Assembly (NCBI GenBank): GCA_035647815.1
Contig: DASRMR010000047.1
Coordinates: forward strand, 43,662 to 107,661
Reading direction: 5' to 3'
Origin: JAAYRQ01 sp035647815
Lineage (GTDB): Bacteria > Bacillota > Syntrophomonadia > Syntrophomonadales > Syntrophomonadaceae
DNA length: 64,000 nt
The position numbers and the translations under genes were made by a program. Under the pieces are notes generated by a model. That model did not search any database, was not told the origin of the DNA, and saw nothing but the letters and a program-made list of their open reading frames with translations. Positions 8,878 through 17,952 of the stretch are shown piece after piece (the first letter of the stretch is position 1; each line of letters starts with the position of its first letter).

Positions 8878-9508
8878 ATTTTACCGCAATTCCCTTGAGG
8901 AGATTGCTAACATTTTCACAATAATCAATAGTTGTTTCTAGATGTTCATAAATTTCCTTCCACTTAATAATATTTATCACGTTTTCAGTATTTTCAAAAA
9001 GAAGAGCCATGCCTGCTCTGTATAAATTATCTCCTTCGTTTTCAAAATCCCTTATTATATTGCAAGATCTAATGATTTCTGTATTTTGGGTTCTGACATT
9101 GGGCAATTTATGAACTGCTATCTTTATTTCTTTGCAAGCTTCTTCTAAAACACTAACTAATTGAAAAATATGCGGGTCATCAGTTTGGCCTGCCTTATAA
9201 ATAAAGATTTTTTCCATCGTTCCTTTAGTATGATCTAAAACATTATTTATTTCCCTGCTCAATAGAAGAATATCTTCTCTATCAAAAGGGGTTACAAAAG
9301 AACTGTTAATCTGTTCCATAACGGTCGCTAGTATCTGGTCACCTTTTTCCTCAATTTCGAGCAACTTATTTAAATAGTCATTAGGTTCAGTTTGGTGTTC
9401 AAAATATGATTTTAAAACTCCTGCACCTTCACAAGAGGCTTGTGCTAAATCATTAAAAAAAGCAAAAAACCTATCATCTCTAGGTTTTAGCCCTAATCTA
9501 GTAAGCAC
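8870..9508 (-). CDS. DUF47 (PhoU-like) Pit accessory protein
   Basis: The 212-residue, mostly helical soluble protein has the PhoU-like DUF47 pattern (FFAFFNDLAQASCEGAGVLK, EIEEKGDQI, FVTPFDREDILLLSREINNV). DUF47 proteins are found as partners of Pit transporters and are thought to modulate them. It is the first gene of a two-gene operon with the permease. The upstream DNA carries a direct repeat resembling a PhoP box over an apparent -10, so phosphate control is likely. Confidence 0.88.
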   Translation of the reverse strand: MLTRLGLKPRDDRFFAFFNDLAQASCEGAGVLKSYFEHQTEPNDYLNKLLEIEEKGDQILATVMEQINSSFVTPFDREDILLLSREINNVLDHTKGTMEKIFIYKAGQTDDPHIFQLVSVLEEACKEIKIAVHKLPNVRTQNTEIIRSCNIIRDFENEGDNLYRAGMALLFENTENVINIIKWKEIYEHLETTIDYCENVSNLLKGIAVKYV

Positions 9509-9555
9509 TATGATACCTCCCCAACTTTTATAATCTTTTCTATTGTTTCATGTTG

Positions 9556-9598
9556 ATTATAGCAAATATTAAGTTTTTCCATGTTAACAATTTGTTAA
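9556..9598 (-). promoter_or_regulatory. PhoP-box-like promoter of the DUF47-pit operon
   Basis: On the minus strand two TTAACA hexamers (9593-9598 and 9582-9587) form a direct repeat with an 11-base period. They sit where a -35 would be, relative to an extended -10 TGCTATAAT (9556-9564). No TTGACA-like -35 is present. TTAACA repeats at 11-base spacing are the known B. subtilis PhoP box. Confidence 0.6.
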
Positions 9599-9605
9599 TA
9601 AAAGC

Positions 9606-10781
9606 TTAAGTGCTAGTAAATATCCTGCGAGCCTTATCTAAAACATAAAATGATCCACCTATTAGGAGATATTCTTCCGAGTTTAAAGCATTTAAAGCAA
9701 AATCTACCGCTTCATCTATATCTTCAATAGCTATTACTAGTTTTTCCGGATATAAATCTTGCCACATTGATTTAAGTCTTATCCACTCTTGACCACGCCT
9801 ACCTTCTGGTCTAGTAATAATACATCTACTAGTATCTTCCCCTAAATACTTTAATACACCATATCCATCTTTATCGTCAACCATTCCACATAATAGAACT
9901 TTTTGTTGATTAGGCAATAAACGGTTTAAGGATTTACTTAAGGCCTTAGCAGCATGAACATTATGTGCTACATCAACAATAACTAATGGGTTTTCGCTTA
10001 CTAGCTCTAAACGACCGGGCATTTTCAATCGACCTAATCCCGCTATAATCTGTGCAAATGTAATGTTATATCCTTTTTTTCCGAGCACTTCAATCACAGT
10101 TAAAGCAGTAGTTATGTTTTCTAATTGATAAGACCCAACTAACGAGAAAAATACATTCTCTAACAGCTTTTCAGACATCTTTATATCAACATCATAACCT
10201 GATAAACCTTTGCTATTTGCCTTTAGTATCTTAACTGTAGAAGCTAGAAATAATGGTGCATTTTCTGTTATAGCCTTTTTATCAATAACCTTAAATGCTT
10301 CAAAATCTACCTCACCTACTATGACTGGTACCCCTGGCTTAATAATTCCGGCTTTATTATAGGCTACCTCAGTGATAGAATTGCCTAAGAATTCTACATG
10401 ATCTAAATCAACACTCGTAATAACAGTTGCTTCGGGAATAATCACATTTGTGGAGTCATATAACCCGCCCATCCCCACCTCTATTATAGCTATGTCAACA
10501 TCGCTATCTTTAAACCATTGGAGAGCAATAGCAGTCAACAGCTCGAATTCTGTAGGTCTAACCGAACCTTCAGGAAATATATTATTAATTATTTCTTCTA
10601 TTTTATCTATATATGTTTTTAAGCTTTTAGAACTTATCAGCTGTCCATCGACTAAAAACCGTTCTAGATAAGAATGAATATGGGGAGATGTAAATCTCCC
10701 CACTTTATATCCTGCCATTCTTAGTATTTCAGCAATTATATGGGAAGTCGAACCTTTACCATTAGTTCCACCTACATGCAC
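9606..10781 (-). CDS. folC: Folylpolyglutamate synthase (start uncertain)
   Basis: The product has the Mur-ligase-like ATP site GGTNGKGSTS near its N-terminus, then TSVDLDHVEFLG and VDVAHNVHAAKAL motifs of FolC, which adds glutamates to folates and often to dihydropteroate. The only standard start in the open frame is GTG at 10781, giving 391 residues. But the same frame stays open for 50 more codons upstream (to 10931) and encodes family-like sequence there, including HLYRLSSLGTKPGLGRIEKL. The true N-terminus therefore lies upstream of 10781 and overlaps the end of valS, without ATG, GTG or TTG. The last 11 codons of valS share this stretch. Confidence 0.88.
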   Translation of the reverse strand: MHVGGTNGKGSTSHIIAEILRMAGYKVGRFTSPHIHSYLERFLVDGQLISSKSLKTYIDKIEEIINNIFPEGSVRPTEFELLTAIALQWFKDSDVDIAIIEVGMGGLYDSTNVIIPEATVITSVDLDHVEFLGNSITEVAYNKAGIIKPGVPVIVGEVDFEAFKVIDKKAITENAPLFLASTVKILKANSKGLSGYDVDIKMSEKLLENVFFSLVGSYQLENITTALTVIEVLGKKGYNITFAQIIAGLGRLKMPGRLELVSENPLVIVDVAHNVHAAKALSKSLNRLLPNQQKVLLCGMVDDKDGYGVLKYLGEDTSRCIITRPEGRRGQEWIRLKSMWQDLYPEKLVIAIEDIDEAVDFALNALNSEEYLLIGGSFYVLDKARRIFTST

Positions 10782-10888
10782 AAATTTAAGACTATGTTCA
10801 GGATTACCTATAGCAGTTAATAGTTTTTCAATTCTTCCTAATCCCGGTTTAGTTCCTAAAGAGCTTAGTCTATATAAATGTTCTGCGA

Positions 10889-13540
10889 TTAATCTTTCAA
10901 AATCTGTAGCCGTTTTTCTATACCCTCTTTCTTAAGTCTAGCTTCTTCTGCTTTACCTTTTTCCTTAGCTATTACTTCTTGTGGTGCCTTAGAGATAAAA
11001 TTAGTGTTATTTAACTTTCCTATAGATTTTTTTAGTTCATCATCTGCTTTTTTCATATCTTTTTCCAGACGATTAATCTCTTTATTTATATCTATAACCC
11101 CTTCTAAAGGTACATAAATCTCTACTAATGAAGTAAGGGCTGAAACGGCTTGTTTAGGCTTTTCTTCTAATTCTTTTACTATGTTTAACTTAGATACATT
11201 AGAAATTGATTCTATATATGCGCTGTTTTGCGTAAATACTTCTAATTTAGCAATATCTTGCATAACTATTATTGCTTCAATTTTAGCACCTGGATTTATG
11301 TTAAACTCAGCCCGTATATTCCTTACCGCCCTTATAACTTGCATAATATTTTGCATATCATCTACAGCCTGATTATCTATTTCATTTTCTGCTACAGTTG
11401 GCCACTTATCCAACATTATAGTTGCAGTAGATTCGGGAAGGTATTGATATATTTCCTCCGTAATAAACGGCATGAACGGATGTAAAATCCGCAGAATATC
11501 TTTTAAAACACCGTTTATCACATTTTGTGCTACTAGTCTTTCTCTTTGATTATCCTTGTCATACAATCTCGGTTTAGCTAACTCAATATACCAATCACAA
11601 AACTCATCCCATATAAACTCATAAAGTTTCTTCCCGGCTTCACCAGAATCATATTGTTCTAAAAGGTTAGTTACATTTCCGATAGTTTCATTTAACCGTG
11701 AAATAATCCACCGATCAGCTAAAGTCAACTCATCTGGAGATATTTCTATCTTTTCATATTCATCCATATTCATTAAAACAAAACGGGAAGCATTCCAGAT
11801 CTTATTAGCAAAATTACGAGTATTTTCAACCTTATCCCAATGGAAACGAATATCATTTCCAGGTGTAACACCTGTAATAAGAGAAAATCTTAATGTATCA
11901 GCACCATATTTTTCAATAACTTCTATCGGATCAATACCATTATCTAATGATTTACTCATTTTACGACCTTCGGCATCTAGAATAAGCCCATGAATATTCA
12001 CTTCAGGAAATGGTATTTTACCCGTATGTTCGATACCGGAAAAAATCATTCTAGCTACCCAGAAGAATATTATATCTCGACCCGTTACTAAAACATTCGT
12101 AGGATAAAAATATTCTAATTCCTTATTATCTTCTGGCCAACCTAAAGTAGAGAAAGGCCATAAAGCGCTAGAAAACCAAGTATCTAAAACATCTTCATCT
12201 TGCCTCAAATTATGAGAATCACATTTATTACAAGATTCGGGATCAGTTTTGCTACAAATTACTTCTCCGCAATCGTCACAATACCATACTGGAATGCGGT
12301 GTCCCCACCATAATTGTCTAGATATACACCAATCGCGAATGTTTTCCATCCAGTTAATATATACCTTAGTAAATCTCTCCGGAATAAACTTTATTTCCCC
12401 ATCGACTACCTTCTCAATAGCAGGCTTAGCTAATGGTTGCATTTTTACAAACCATTGTTTTGATATCATCGGTTCAATGAATGTATTACAACGTTGACAA
12501 TGTCCTACTGTATGTTGATGTTCTTCTATGTTTAAAAGAAAACCTTGTTTTTCAAGTTCTTCTACTATTTTAACCCGACATTCTTGAGATTTCAGACCTT
12601 CATAAATCCCAGCATTTTCATTCATTATCGCGTGGCTATCCATAATTAAAATCTGCTCTAAACCGTGTCTTAACCCCATGTCAAAATCGTTAGTATCATG
12701 TGCAGGAGTAACTTTTACTGCACCAGTACCAAATTCCTGGTCAATATATTCATCAGTGAAAATTGGTATAAGTCTATTTTGCAGTGGTAAAACCACATTT
12801 TTACCGACTAAATCCCTGTATCTCTCATCATCTGGATGTACTGCAACCCCTGCATCCCCGAGCATAGTTTCCGGTCTAGTAGTAGCTACAACTATATATT
12901 CATCCGAGTTTTCTAGTGGATACTTTATGTTCCATAAAGATCCATCACTATCTTCATGCTCAACTTCAATATCTGAAATAGCTGTATTACATCTTGGACA
13001 CCAATTAGTTATGTAATCTCCTTGGTAAATTAAATCTTTTTCATAAAGATTCACAAATGCTTCCCTAACTGCTATAGAACAACCTTCATCCATAGTAAAC
13101 CTTTCACGACTCCAGTCACACGAAGATCCTAAAAGGCTTAATTGATTAGTAATACGATTTCCATAAAGATGTTTCCATTCCCATACTTTTTCTATAAAAC
13201 CTGCACGACCCAAATCATGTTTGGTCAGACCTTCTTGAGCTAAAGACTCCTCTACCCTAGCTTGGGTGGCAATACCGGCATGATCTGTTCCAGGTAACCA
13301 CAAAGCATTGTAACCTTGCATTCTTCTCCATCTAGTTAATATGTCTTGTAAAGTATTATCTAAAGCATGTCCTAAATGCAAAGAGCCAGTAATATTAGGA
13401 GGAGGCATCACTATAGAAAAAGGCTTTTTGGTATAATCGTCACTCGGAGCAAAATAACCGTTACTATTCCAATGTTCGTACCATTTACCTTCTACAGTTT
13501 GTGGCTCGTAGACACTAGGTAAATTCTTAATATCTGACAT
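10889..13540 (-). CDS. valS: Valyl-tRNA synthetase
   Basis: The 883-residue class I synthetase has the HIGH-type motif GSLHLGHALDN near residue 55 and the KMSKS loop (GRKMSKSLDNG). It has the CP1 editing insertion, zinc-binding-like Cys pairs (CPRC, CDDC) and a C-terminal coiled coil typical of ValRS. It charges tRNA-Val with valine and edits mischarged threonine. It starts after a strong site (AGAGGAGG). I looked for a T-box in the 275 bases upstream and saw none. The 3' end overlaps the probable folC 5' region. Confidence 0.97.
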   Translation of the reverse strand: MSDIKNLPSVYEPQTVEGKWYEHWNSNGYFAPSDDYTKKPFSIVMPPPNITGSLHLGHALDNTLQDILTRWRRMQGYNALWLPGTDHAGIATQARVEESLAQEGLTKHDLGRAGFIEKVWEWKHLYGNRITNQLSLLGSSCDWSRERFTMDEGCSIAVREAFVNLYEKDLIYQGDYITNWCPRCNTAISDIEVEHEDSDGSLWNIKYPLENSDEYIVVATTRPETMLGDAGVAVHPDDERYRDLVGKNVVLPLQNRLIPIFTDEYIDQEFGTGAVKVTPAHDTNDFDMGLRHGLEQILIMDSHAIMNENAGIYEGLKSQECRVKIVEELEKQGFLLNIEEHQHTVGHCQRCNTFIEPMISKQWFVKMQPLAKPAIEKVVDGEIKFIPERFTKVYINWMENIRDWCISRQLWWGHRIPVWYCDDCGEVICSKTDPESCNKCDSHNLRQDEDVLDTWFSSALWPFSTLGWPEDNKELEYFYPTNVLVTGRDIIFFWVARMIFSGIEHTGKIPFPEVNIHGLILDAEGRKMSKSLDNGIDPIEVIEKYGADTLRFSLITGVTPGNDIRFHWDKVENTRNFANKIWNASRFVLMNMDEYEKIEISPDELTLADRWIISRLNETIGNVTNLLEQYDSGEAGKKLYEFIWDEFCDWYIELAKPRLYDKDNQRERLVAQNVINGVLKDILRILHPFMPFITEEIYQYLPESTATIMLDKWPTVAENEIDNQAVDDMQNIMQVIRAVRNIRAEFNINPGAKIEAIIVMQDIAKLEVFTQNSAYIESISNVSKLNIVKELEEKPKQAVSALTSLVEIYVPLEGVIDINKEINRLEKDMKKADDELKKSIGKLNNTNFISKAPQEVIAKEKGKAEEARLKKEGIEKRLQILKD

Positions 13541-13815
13541 CTACTGAAAGACCTCCTCTAAATTAATTAACTACCTCAATTATATTATATATCTAATCAT
13601 CTTTTACCTTCTAGACTATACATGTACTATCTACTATTATAGCCAAATTAATTGTTTTCCCTAAATACTATTCTTCCATAAAGTGTCATTAGGTAAAAAC
13701 ACCTCAACTCAATCTTATATATTCTAATACATTATGTTAATAAATATAAGGCACAGTCCTATAATTATTGCTAAAAAACATTATAAAAAGTTTGCTTTTC
13801 TTAATTAATTTATTT

Positions 13816-14811
13816 CTATAGGGCTAAATACCAAGTAGCAATAGAGAAATAAATTAATACACCTGTAATATCTGCAAATGAGGTCACAAGTGGTCCACTT
13901 GCAGTAGCAGGATCAACATTTATTTTACTAAATAGAAAAGGAAGTGACATACCTATTAAACTACCTACAATGACAATTAATAACATAGTTGCCGATACAA
14001 TAACTGCGATATCCATTCCACCACGAAAAAATCCAATCCCAGATACTGCTAATGCCATAGTTGCACCTAATAATACAGCTACACCAATTTCTTTAGCAAA
14101 TAAATAAGACCAGTCTTTAGGTTTAACATCGCCTACCGCCATCGACCTAATCATCAAAGTTGCTGATTGTGAACCTGCATTACCACCACTGTCAATCAGA
14201 AGCGGCAAGAAAAAAACTAGAGCAATAGAGGCAGCAATAGTCTCTTCGAAGAAAGCTATACCTGCACCAGAAAATATGTTCATGAAAACTAAGATTATCA
14301 GCCAACCAATTCTTTTACTAAACATAGAAAATATACCAGCATCTTTTACATTTACAGATAAATCAGCAACAGTTGCCATCTTGTGAAAGTCTTCAGTAGC
14401 TTCAGCCTGCATTACATCGATAACATCTTCAGCATGTATAATGCCTACCATTTCTCCTATCTCATTAACTACTGGTAAAGCTACAACATCATAATCTTGC
14501 ATCACTTTAGCTACTTCTTCCTGATCCATATCTACTGGTACTGAAATTACTTCACTCTTCATAATATCAGCCACATTTTGATCGACATCAGCTGTAATTA
14601 GTTCTCGCAGGGAAAGCACCCCAGTTAAACGTTGGTCTTCATCAGCTACATACAAATAATGAATTCCCCTCATATCTTTTCCTTGCTGACGAATAAGTCG
14701 AATAGCTTCATTTACTACTTGCGTGGTAAATATTACTAAGTAATTACTTTTATAAATAGCTCCAGCTGATTCTTTTTTATATTTTAAGTTCTTTGCTACA
14801 TTTCCGTTCAT
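13816..14811 (-). CDS. mgtE: MgtE-type magnesium channel lacking the N domain
   Basis: The 331-residue protein has two CBS domains (about residues 20-145) and a C-terminal MgtE membrane domain with about five helices, including PLLIDSGGNAGSQSATLMIR and NVDPATASGPLVTSFAD. MgtE channels admit Mg2+ and are gated by Mg2+ bound to the cytosolic N and CBS domains. The usual roughly 120-residue superhelical N domain is missing. The ATG follows a strong AGGAGG site, so the short form appears genuine and not a mis-set start. Terminator-flanked, probably monocistronic. Confidence 0.9.
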   Translation of the reverse strand: MNGNVAKNLKYKKESAGAIYKSNYLVIFTTQVVNEAIRLIRQQGKDMRGIHYLYVADEDQRLTGVLSLRELITADVDQNVADIMKSEVISVPVDMDQEEVAKVMQDYDVVALPVVNEIGEMVGIIHAEDVIDVMQAEATEDFHKMATVADLSVNVKDAGIFSMFSKRIGWLIILVFMNIFSGAGIAFFEETIAASIALVFFLPLLIDSGGNAGSQSATLMIRSMAVGDVKPKDWSYLFAKEIGVAVLLGATMALAVSGIGFFRGGMDIAVIVSATMLLIVIVGSLIGMSLPFLFSKINVDPATASGPLVTSFADITGVLIYFSIATWYLAL

Positions 14812-14848
14812 TTTTAATTCCTCCTACATATGACCTACTCCATCGAGC

Positions 14849-14882
14849 AAAAAAAGAGAAAGCAGCTGCTTTCTCTTTTTTT
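14849..14882 (-). terminator. Bidirectional terminator between engB and mgtE
   Basis: A perfect 34-base palindrome (arms of seven A/T followed by GAGAAAGCAG) carries T-runs on both strands. It lies just beyond the engB stop and ends the lon-engB unit. Confidence 0.85.
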
Positions 14883-14899
14883 ATTTATTCGATTGATAG

Positions 14900-15490
14900 T
14901 TACTCAACTACTATTTCTTCTAATGCTTTATGTATCTCTCCTACCCCTTCACCAGTTTCAGCAGAAAAAAGTATTGGAGAAGTTCCAGGCTCCATATGGA
15001 GCCCTTTTCTTGCAACAGCTAAATGCTTATTTTTTGCTCCACGAGAAATCTTATCTACTTTAGTAGCAACTACTAAAATAGGTAATTCTATATTCATTAA
15101 CCAATCTTTCATTAAAACATCACTATCTGTAGGAGAATGCCTTATGTCAATTAATTGAATAACCCCTTTTAATTGTTCCCGTTCACTTAGATAAGTTTCT
15201 ATCATAGTAGCCCATTTTCTTTTCTCCATTTTAGATACTTTAGCATAACCATACCCAGGTAAATCTACAAAATACCACTGATCATTAATCAAATAATAAT
15301 TAATAGTTCTCGTTTTTCCTGGTGTAGAACTTGATTTAGCTAGGTTTTTACGGTTTAAAACCTTATTAATTAAAGATGATTTACCGACATTTGAGCGACC
15401 AACTAAAGCTATCTCAGGTAAATTACCTTCCGGTAGTTGGTCAAAATTTACAAACGAAGCGATAAATTCTGCTTTTTTAATGACTATCAA
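14900..15490 (-). CDS. engB: EngB/YsxC ribosome-assembly GTPase
   Basis: The 196-residue P-loop GTPase has G1 GRSNVGKSSLIN, G3 DLPGYG and G4 TKVDK motifs in the EngB arrangement (TPGKTRTINYYLIN between G1 and G3). EngB is needed for late 50S subunit assembly. It follows lon by 26 bases, the standard Firmicute arrangement lonA-ysxC. Length and motifs are complete. Confidence 0.96.
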   Translation of the reverse strand: MIVIKKAEFIASFVNFDQLPEGNLPEIALVGRSNVGKSSLINKVLNRKNLAKSSSTPGKTRTINYYLINDQWYFVDLPGYGYAKVSKMEKRKWATMIETYLSEREQLKGVIQLIDIRHSPTDSDVLMKDWLMNIELPILVVATKVDKISRGAKNKHLAVARKGLHMEPGTSPILFSAETGEGVGEIHKALEEIVVE

Positions 15491-15516
15491 TAGTTAACCT
15501 CCCAAAGCAAGCATAT

Positions 15517-17847
15517 TTATTTGCTAAGGTTTTCTTCCAGAACTTCATCCATGTGTTTTACTAAAACGAAAGACATTTTGCGTTTTATATTATCTGGTAT
15601 TTCAGATAAATCCTTTTTATTATCTTGAGGAAGAATTATAGTATCTATTCCAGCTCTATGTGCAGCTAAAACTTTTTCCTTTATTCCCCCAACAGGTAAT
15701 ACTCTACCCCTTAAAGTTATTTCTCCTGTCATTGCTACATTGCTTTTGACTGGTATTTCGGACATAGCAGATGCTAATGCAGTAGCCAAAGTTATGCCTG
15801 CAGATGGCCCATCTTTAGGAATAGCGCCTTCTGGTACATGAACATGTATATCGTAATTATCTCTTATCTCAGGATCTATATTTAGGCTATCAGCACGAGA
15901 TCTTACATAAGTTAAGGCAGTCTGTGCAGATTCCTTCATCACATCTCCTAGTTTTCCAGTTAAGGTGAGTTTTCCTTTACCTTTAAGAAGAGCCACCTCT
16001 ATGGAGAGAATGTCCCCGCCTACCTCAGTCCATGCCAAGCCTGTAGCTACCCCAACTTGATTTTCTTCATCAGCCAATCCATACCTATATTTCGCTATAC
16101 CTAACAACTTAGATATCCTATTGGCAGTTACATTAACATACGTAGTATCATCTTGTACTACCTTTCGAGCAACCTTACGACATATGGAGGCTATTTCCCT
16201 TTCCAGATTTCTAACTCCGGCTTCCCTAGTGTATTCGCGAATAATCTTTCTTATCGCACCTTCGGTAAAGGCTATGTTAGTATCTTTTAAACCATGGTCT
16301 TTTATTTGTTTAGGAAGGAGATAACCTTTGGCAATATGGACTTTATCTTCTTCCGTATAGCCACTTAAATCAATTGTCTCCATACGATCTAAAAGTGGTC
16401 TAGGAATCCCTTGAATAGAGTTAGCAGTAGTTATAAACATAACTTTAGATAAATCAAAAGGTATTTCTAAATAATGGTCACTAAATGTATTGTTCTGCTC
16501 TGGATCTAGCACTTCTAATAAAGCAGATGCTGGATCTCCTCTGAAATCTGTAGTCATTTTATCAATCTCATCTAATAGAAAAACCGGGTTTTTAGAACCC
16601 GCCTGTTTTATACCTTGTAAAATACGACCAGGCATAGAACCTACATATGTTCTCCTATGACCCCTAATTTCAGCTTCATCCCTAATTCCACCTAAAGACA
16701 TGCGTACAAATTCACGCCCTATAGAATGAGCTACAGATTTTCCTAGTGAGGTTTTACCCACACCTGGAGGTCCAACTAGGCAAATGATAGGTCCTTTCAT
16801 CTCTTCAGCTAATTTCCTTATAGCTAAATATTCTAGGATTCTTTCTTTCGGTTTTTTTAAACCATAATGATCTTGGTCTAAAATTTCTTCGGCAACATTC
16901 AAATCCAGGCGATCCTCGGTCTCAGTTGACCAAGGTAGGGATAATATCCAATCTAAATAATTACGCACTACTACAGCTTCCGCTACCATCGGTGGCATCT
17001 TTTCTAATCTTTCCAGTTCCTTATATGCCTTTTCGTACGCCTCCTTGGGTAAATCAGCTTTTTCGATACGTTCCTTTAATTCTTCTATTTCACTAGTTTT
17101 TCCATCCTTTTCACCTAATTCGTTCTGAATTGCTTTCATTTGTTCACGAAGATAGTATTCCTTTTGAGTTTTTTCCATTTGTTTACGAACTCGCATATTT
17201 ATCTTTCGTTCTAATTCAAGAACTTCCATTTCTTTAGCGAGAATCTCACACATTAATTCTAGTCTTTCAACTACTTGCAATGCTTCTAATACTTGTTGTT
17301 TTTCAGCAATCTTTAAGGTTAAATGCGAGGCGACAACATCCGCTAAACGACCTGGTTCCTCAATCGCCACTACTGATATAACCGTTTCTGGCGGAATTTT
17401 CTTACTCATTCTTACATACTGTTCAAATTGGGAAACCAAGGTACGCATCAATGCTTCTGTTTCCGGCTCCTTAAGAGTTTCCTCTTCTTCATATTCCTTA
17501 ATATTAACTTCTACATAAGGATCATGAAATACATATTCTTCGATTTCAGCTCTGTATAAACCTTCTACTAATACCCTCATGGTTCCACCAGGCATTTTTA
17601 AAATTTGCCTTACCTCAGCTACCGTCCCAATCGTAAAAATCTCGTTTTCTTCCGGATCATCCGTTTGTGCTTCTTTTTGGGTAGCTAAAAAAACCTTTTT
17701 GTTTTCTAACATCGCTTCTTCTATAGCATTAATAGACTTTTTACGCCCTACATCTAAATGAATGACTGTGTATGGAAAGACCAATACCCCACGCAAGGGT
17801 AACATGGGTAGGGTCTTAACTTCGTCAATTTCTTGCAATTTATACAC
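15517..17847 (-). CDS. lon: ATP-dependent protease La (LonA)
   Basis: The 776-residue protein has a LON N-terminal substrate domain (about 1-210), an AAA+ module with Walker A GPPGVGKTSLGKS and Walker B VFLLDEID, and a C-terminal Ser-Lys protease domain with PKDGPSAGITLATA (catalytic Ser) and GGIKEKVLAAHRAG (catalytic Lys). It degrades misfolded and regulatory proteins in the cytoplasm. It lies between lonB and engB. All catalytic residues are present. Confidence 0.97.
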   Translation of the reverse strand: MYKLQEIDEVKTLPMLPLRGVLVFPYTVIHLDVGRKKSINAIEEAMLENKKVFLATQKEAQTDDPEENEIFTIGTVAEVRQILKMPGGTMRVLVEGLYRAEIEEYVFHDPYVEVNIKEYEEEETLKEPETEALMRTLVSQFEQYVRMSKKIPPETVISVVAIEEPGRLADVVASHLTLKIAEKQQVLEALQVVERLELMCEILAKEMEVLELERKINMRVRKQMEKTQKEYYLREQMKAIQNELGEKDGKTSEIEELKERIEKADLPKEAYEKAYKELERLEKMPPMVAEAVVVRNYLDWILSLPWSTETEDRLDLNVAEEILDQDHYGLKKPKERILEYLAIRKLAEEMKGPIICLVGPPGVGKTSLGKSVAHSIGREFVRMSLGGIRDEAEIRGHRRTYVGSMPGRILQGIKQAGSKNPVFLLDEIDKMTTDFRGDPASALLEVLDPEQNNTFSDHYLEIPFDLSKVMFITTANSIQGIPRPLLDRMETIDLSGYTEEDKVHIAKGYLLPKQIKDHGLKDTNIAFTEGAIRKIIREYTREAGVRNLEREIASICRKVARKVVQDDTTYVNVTANRISKLLGIAKYRYGLADEENQVGVATGLAWTEVGGDILSIEVALLKGKGKLTLTGKLGDVMKESAQTALTYVRSRADSLNIDPEIRDNYDIHVHVPEGAIPKDGPSAGITLATALASAMSEIPVKSNVAMTGEITLRGRVLPVGGIKEKVLAAHRAGIDTIILPQDNKKDLSEIPDNIKRKMSFVLVKHMDEVLEENLSK

Positions 17848-17952
17848 CTCCCAAGCAAATCTATTTTACTATAAGTAAGTAATTTGAGCAATAAAGTATA
17901 TATAAGATTTTATTATACTCTTTGAATATTCCTTTTATTTCTCTCTAATTGA

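Noticed and set aside
13541..13815. Possible T-box leader for valS
   Set aside because: I looked for the conserved T-box bulge sequence and a specifier-like stem on the minus strand and saw neither.
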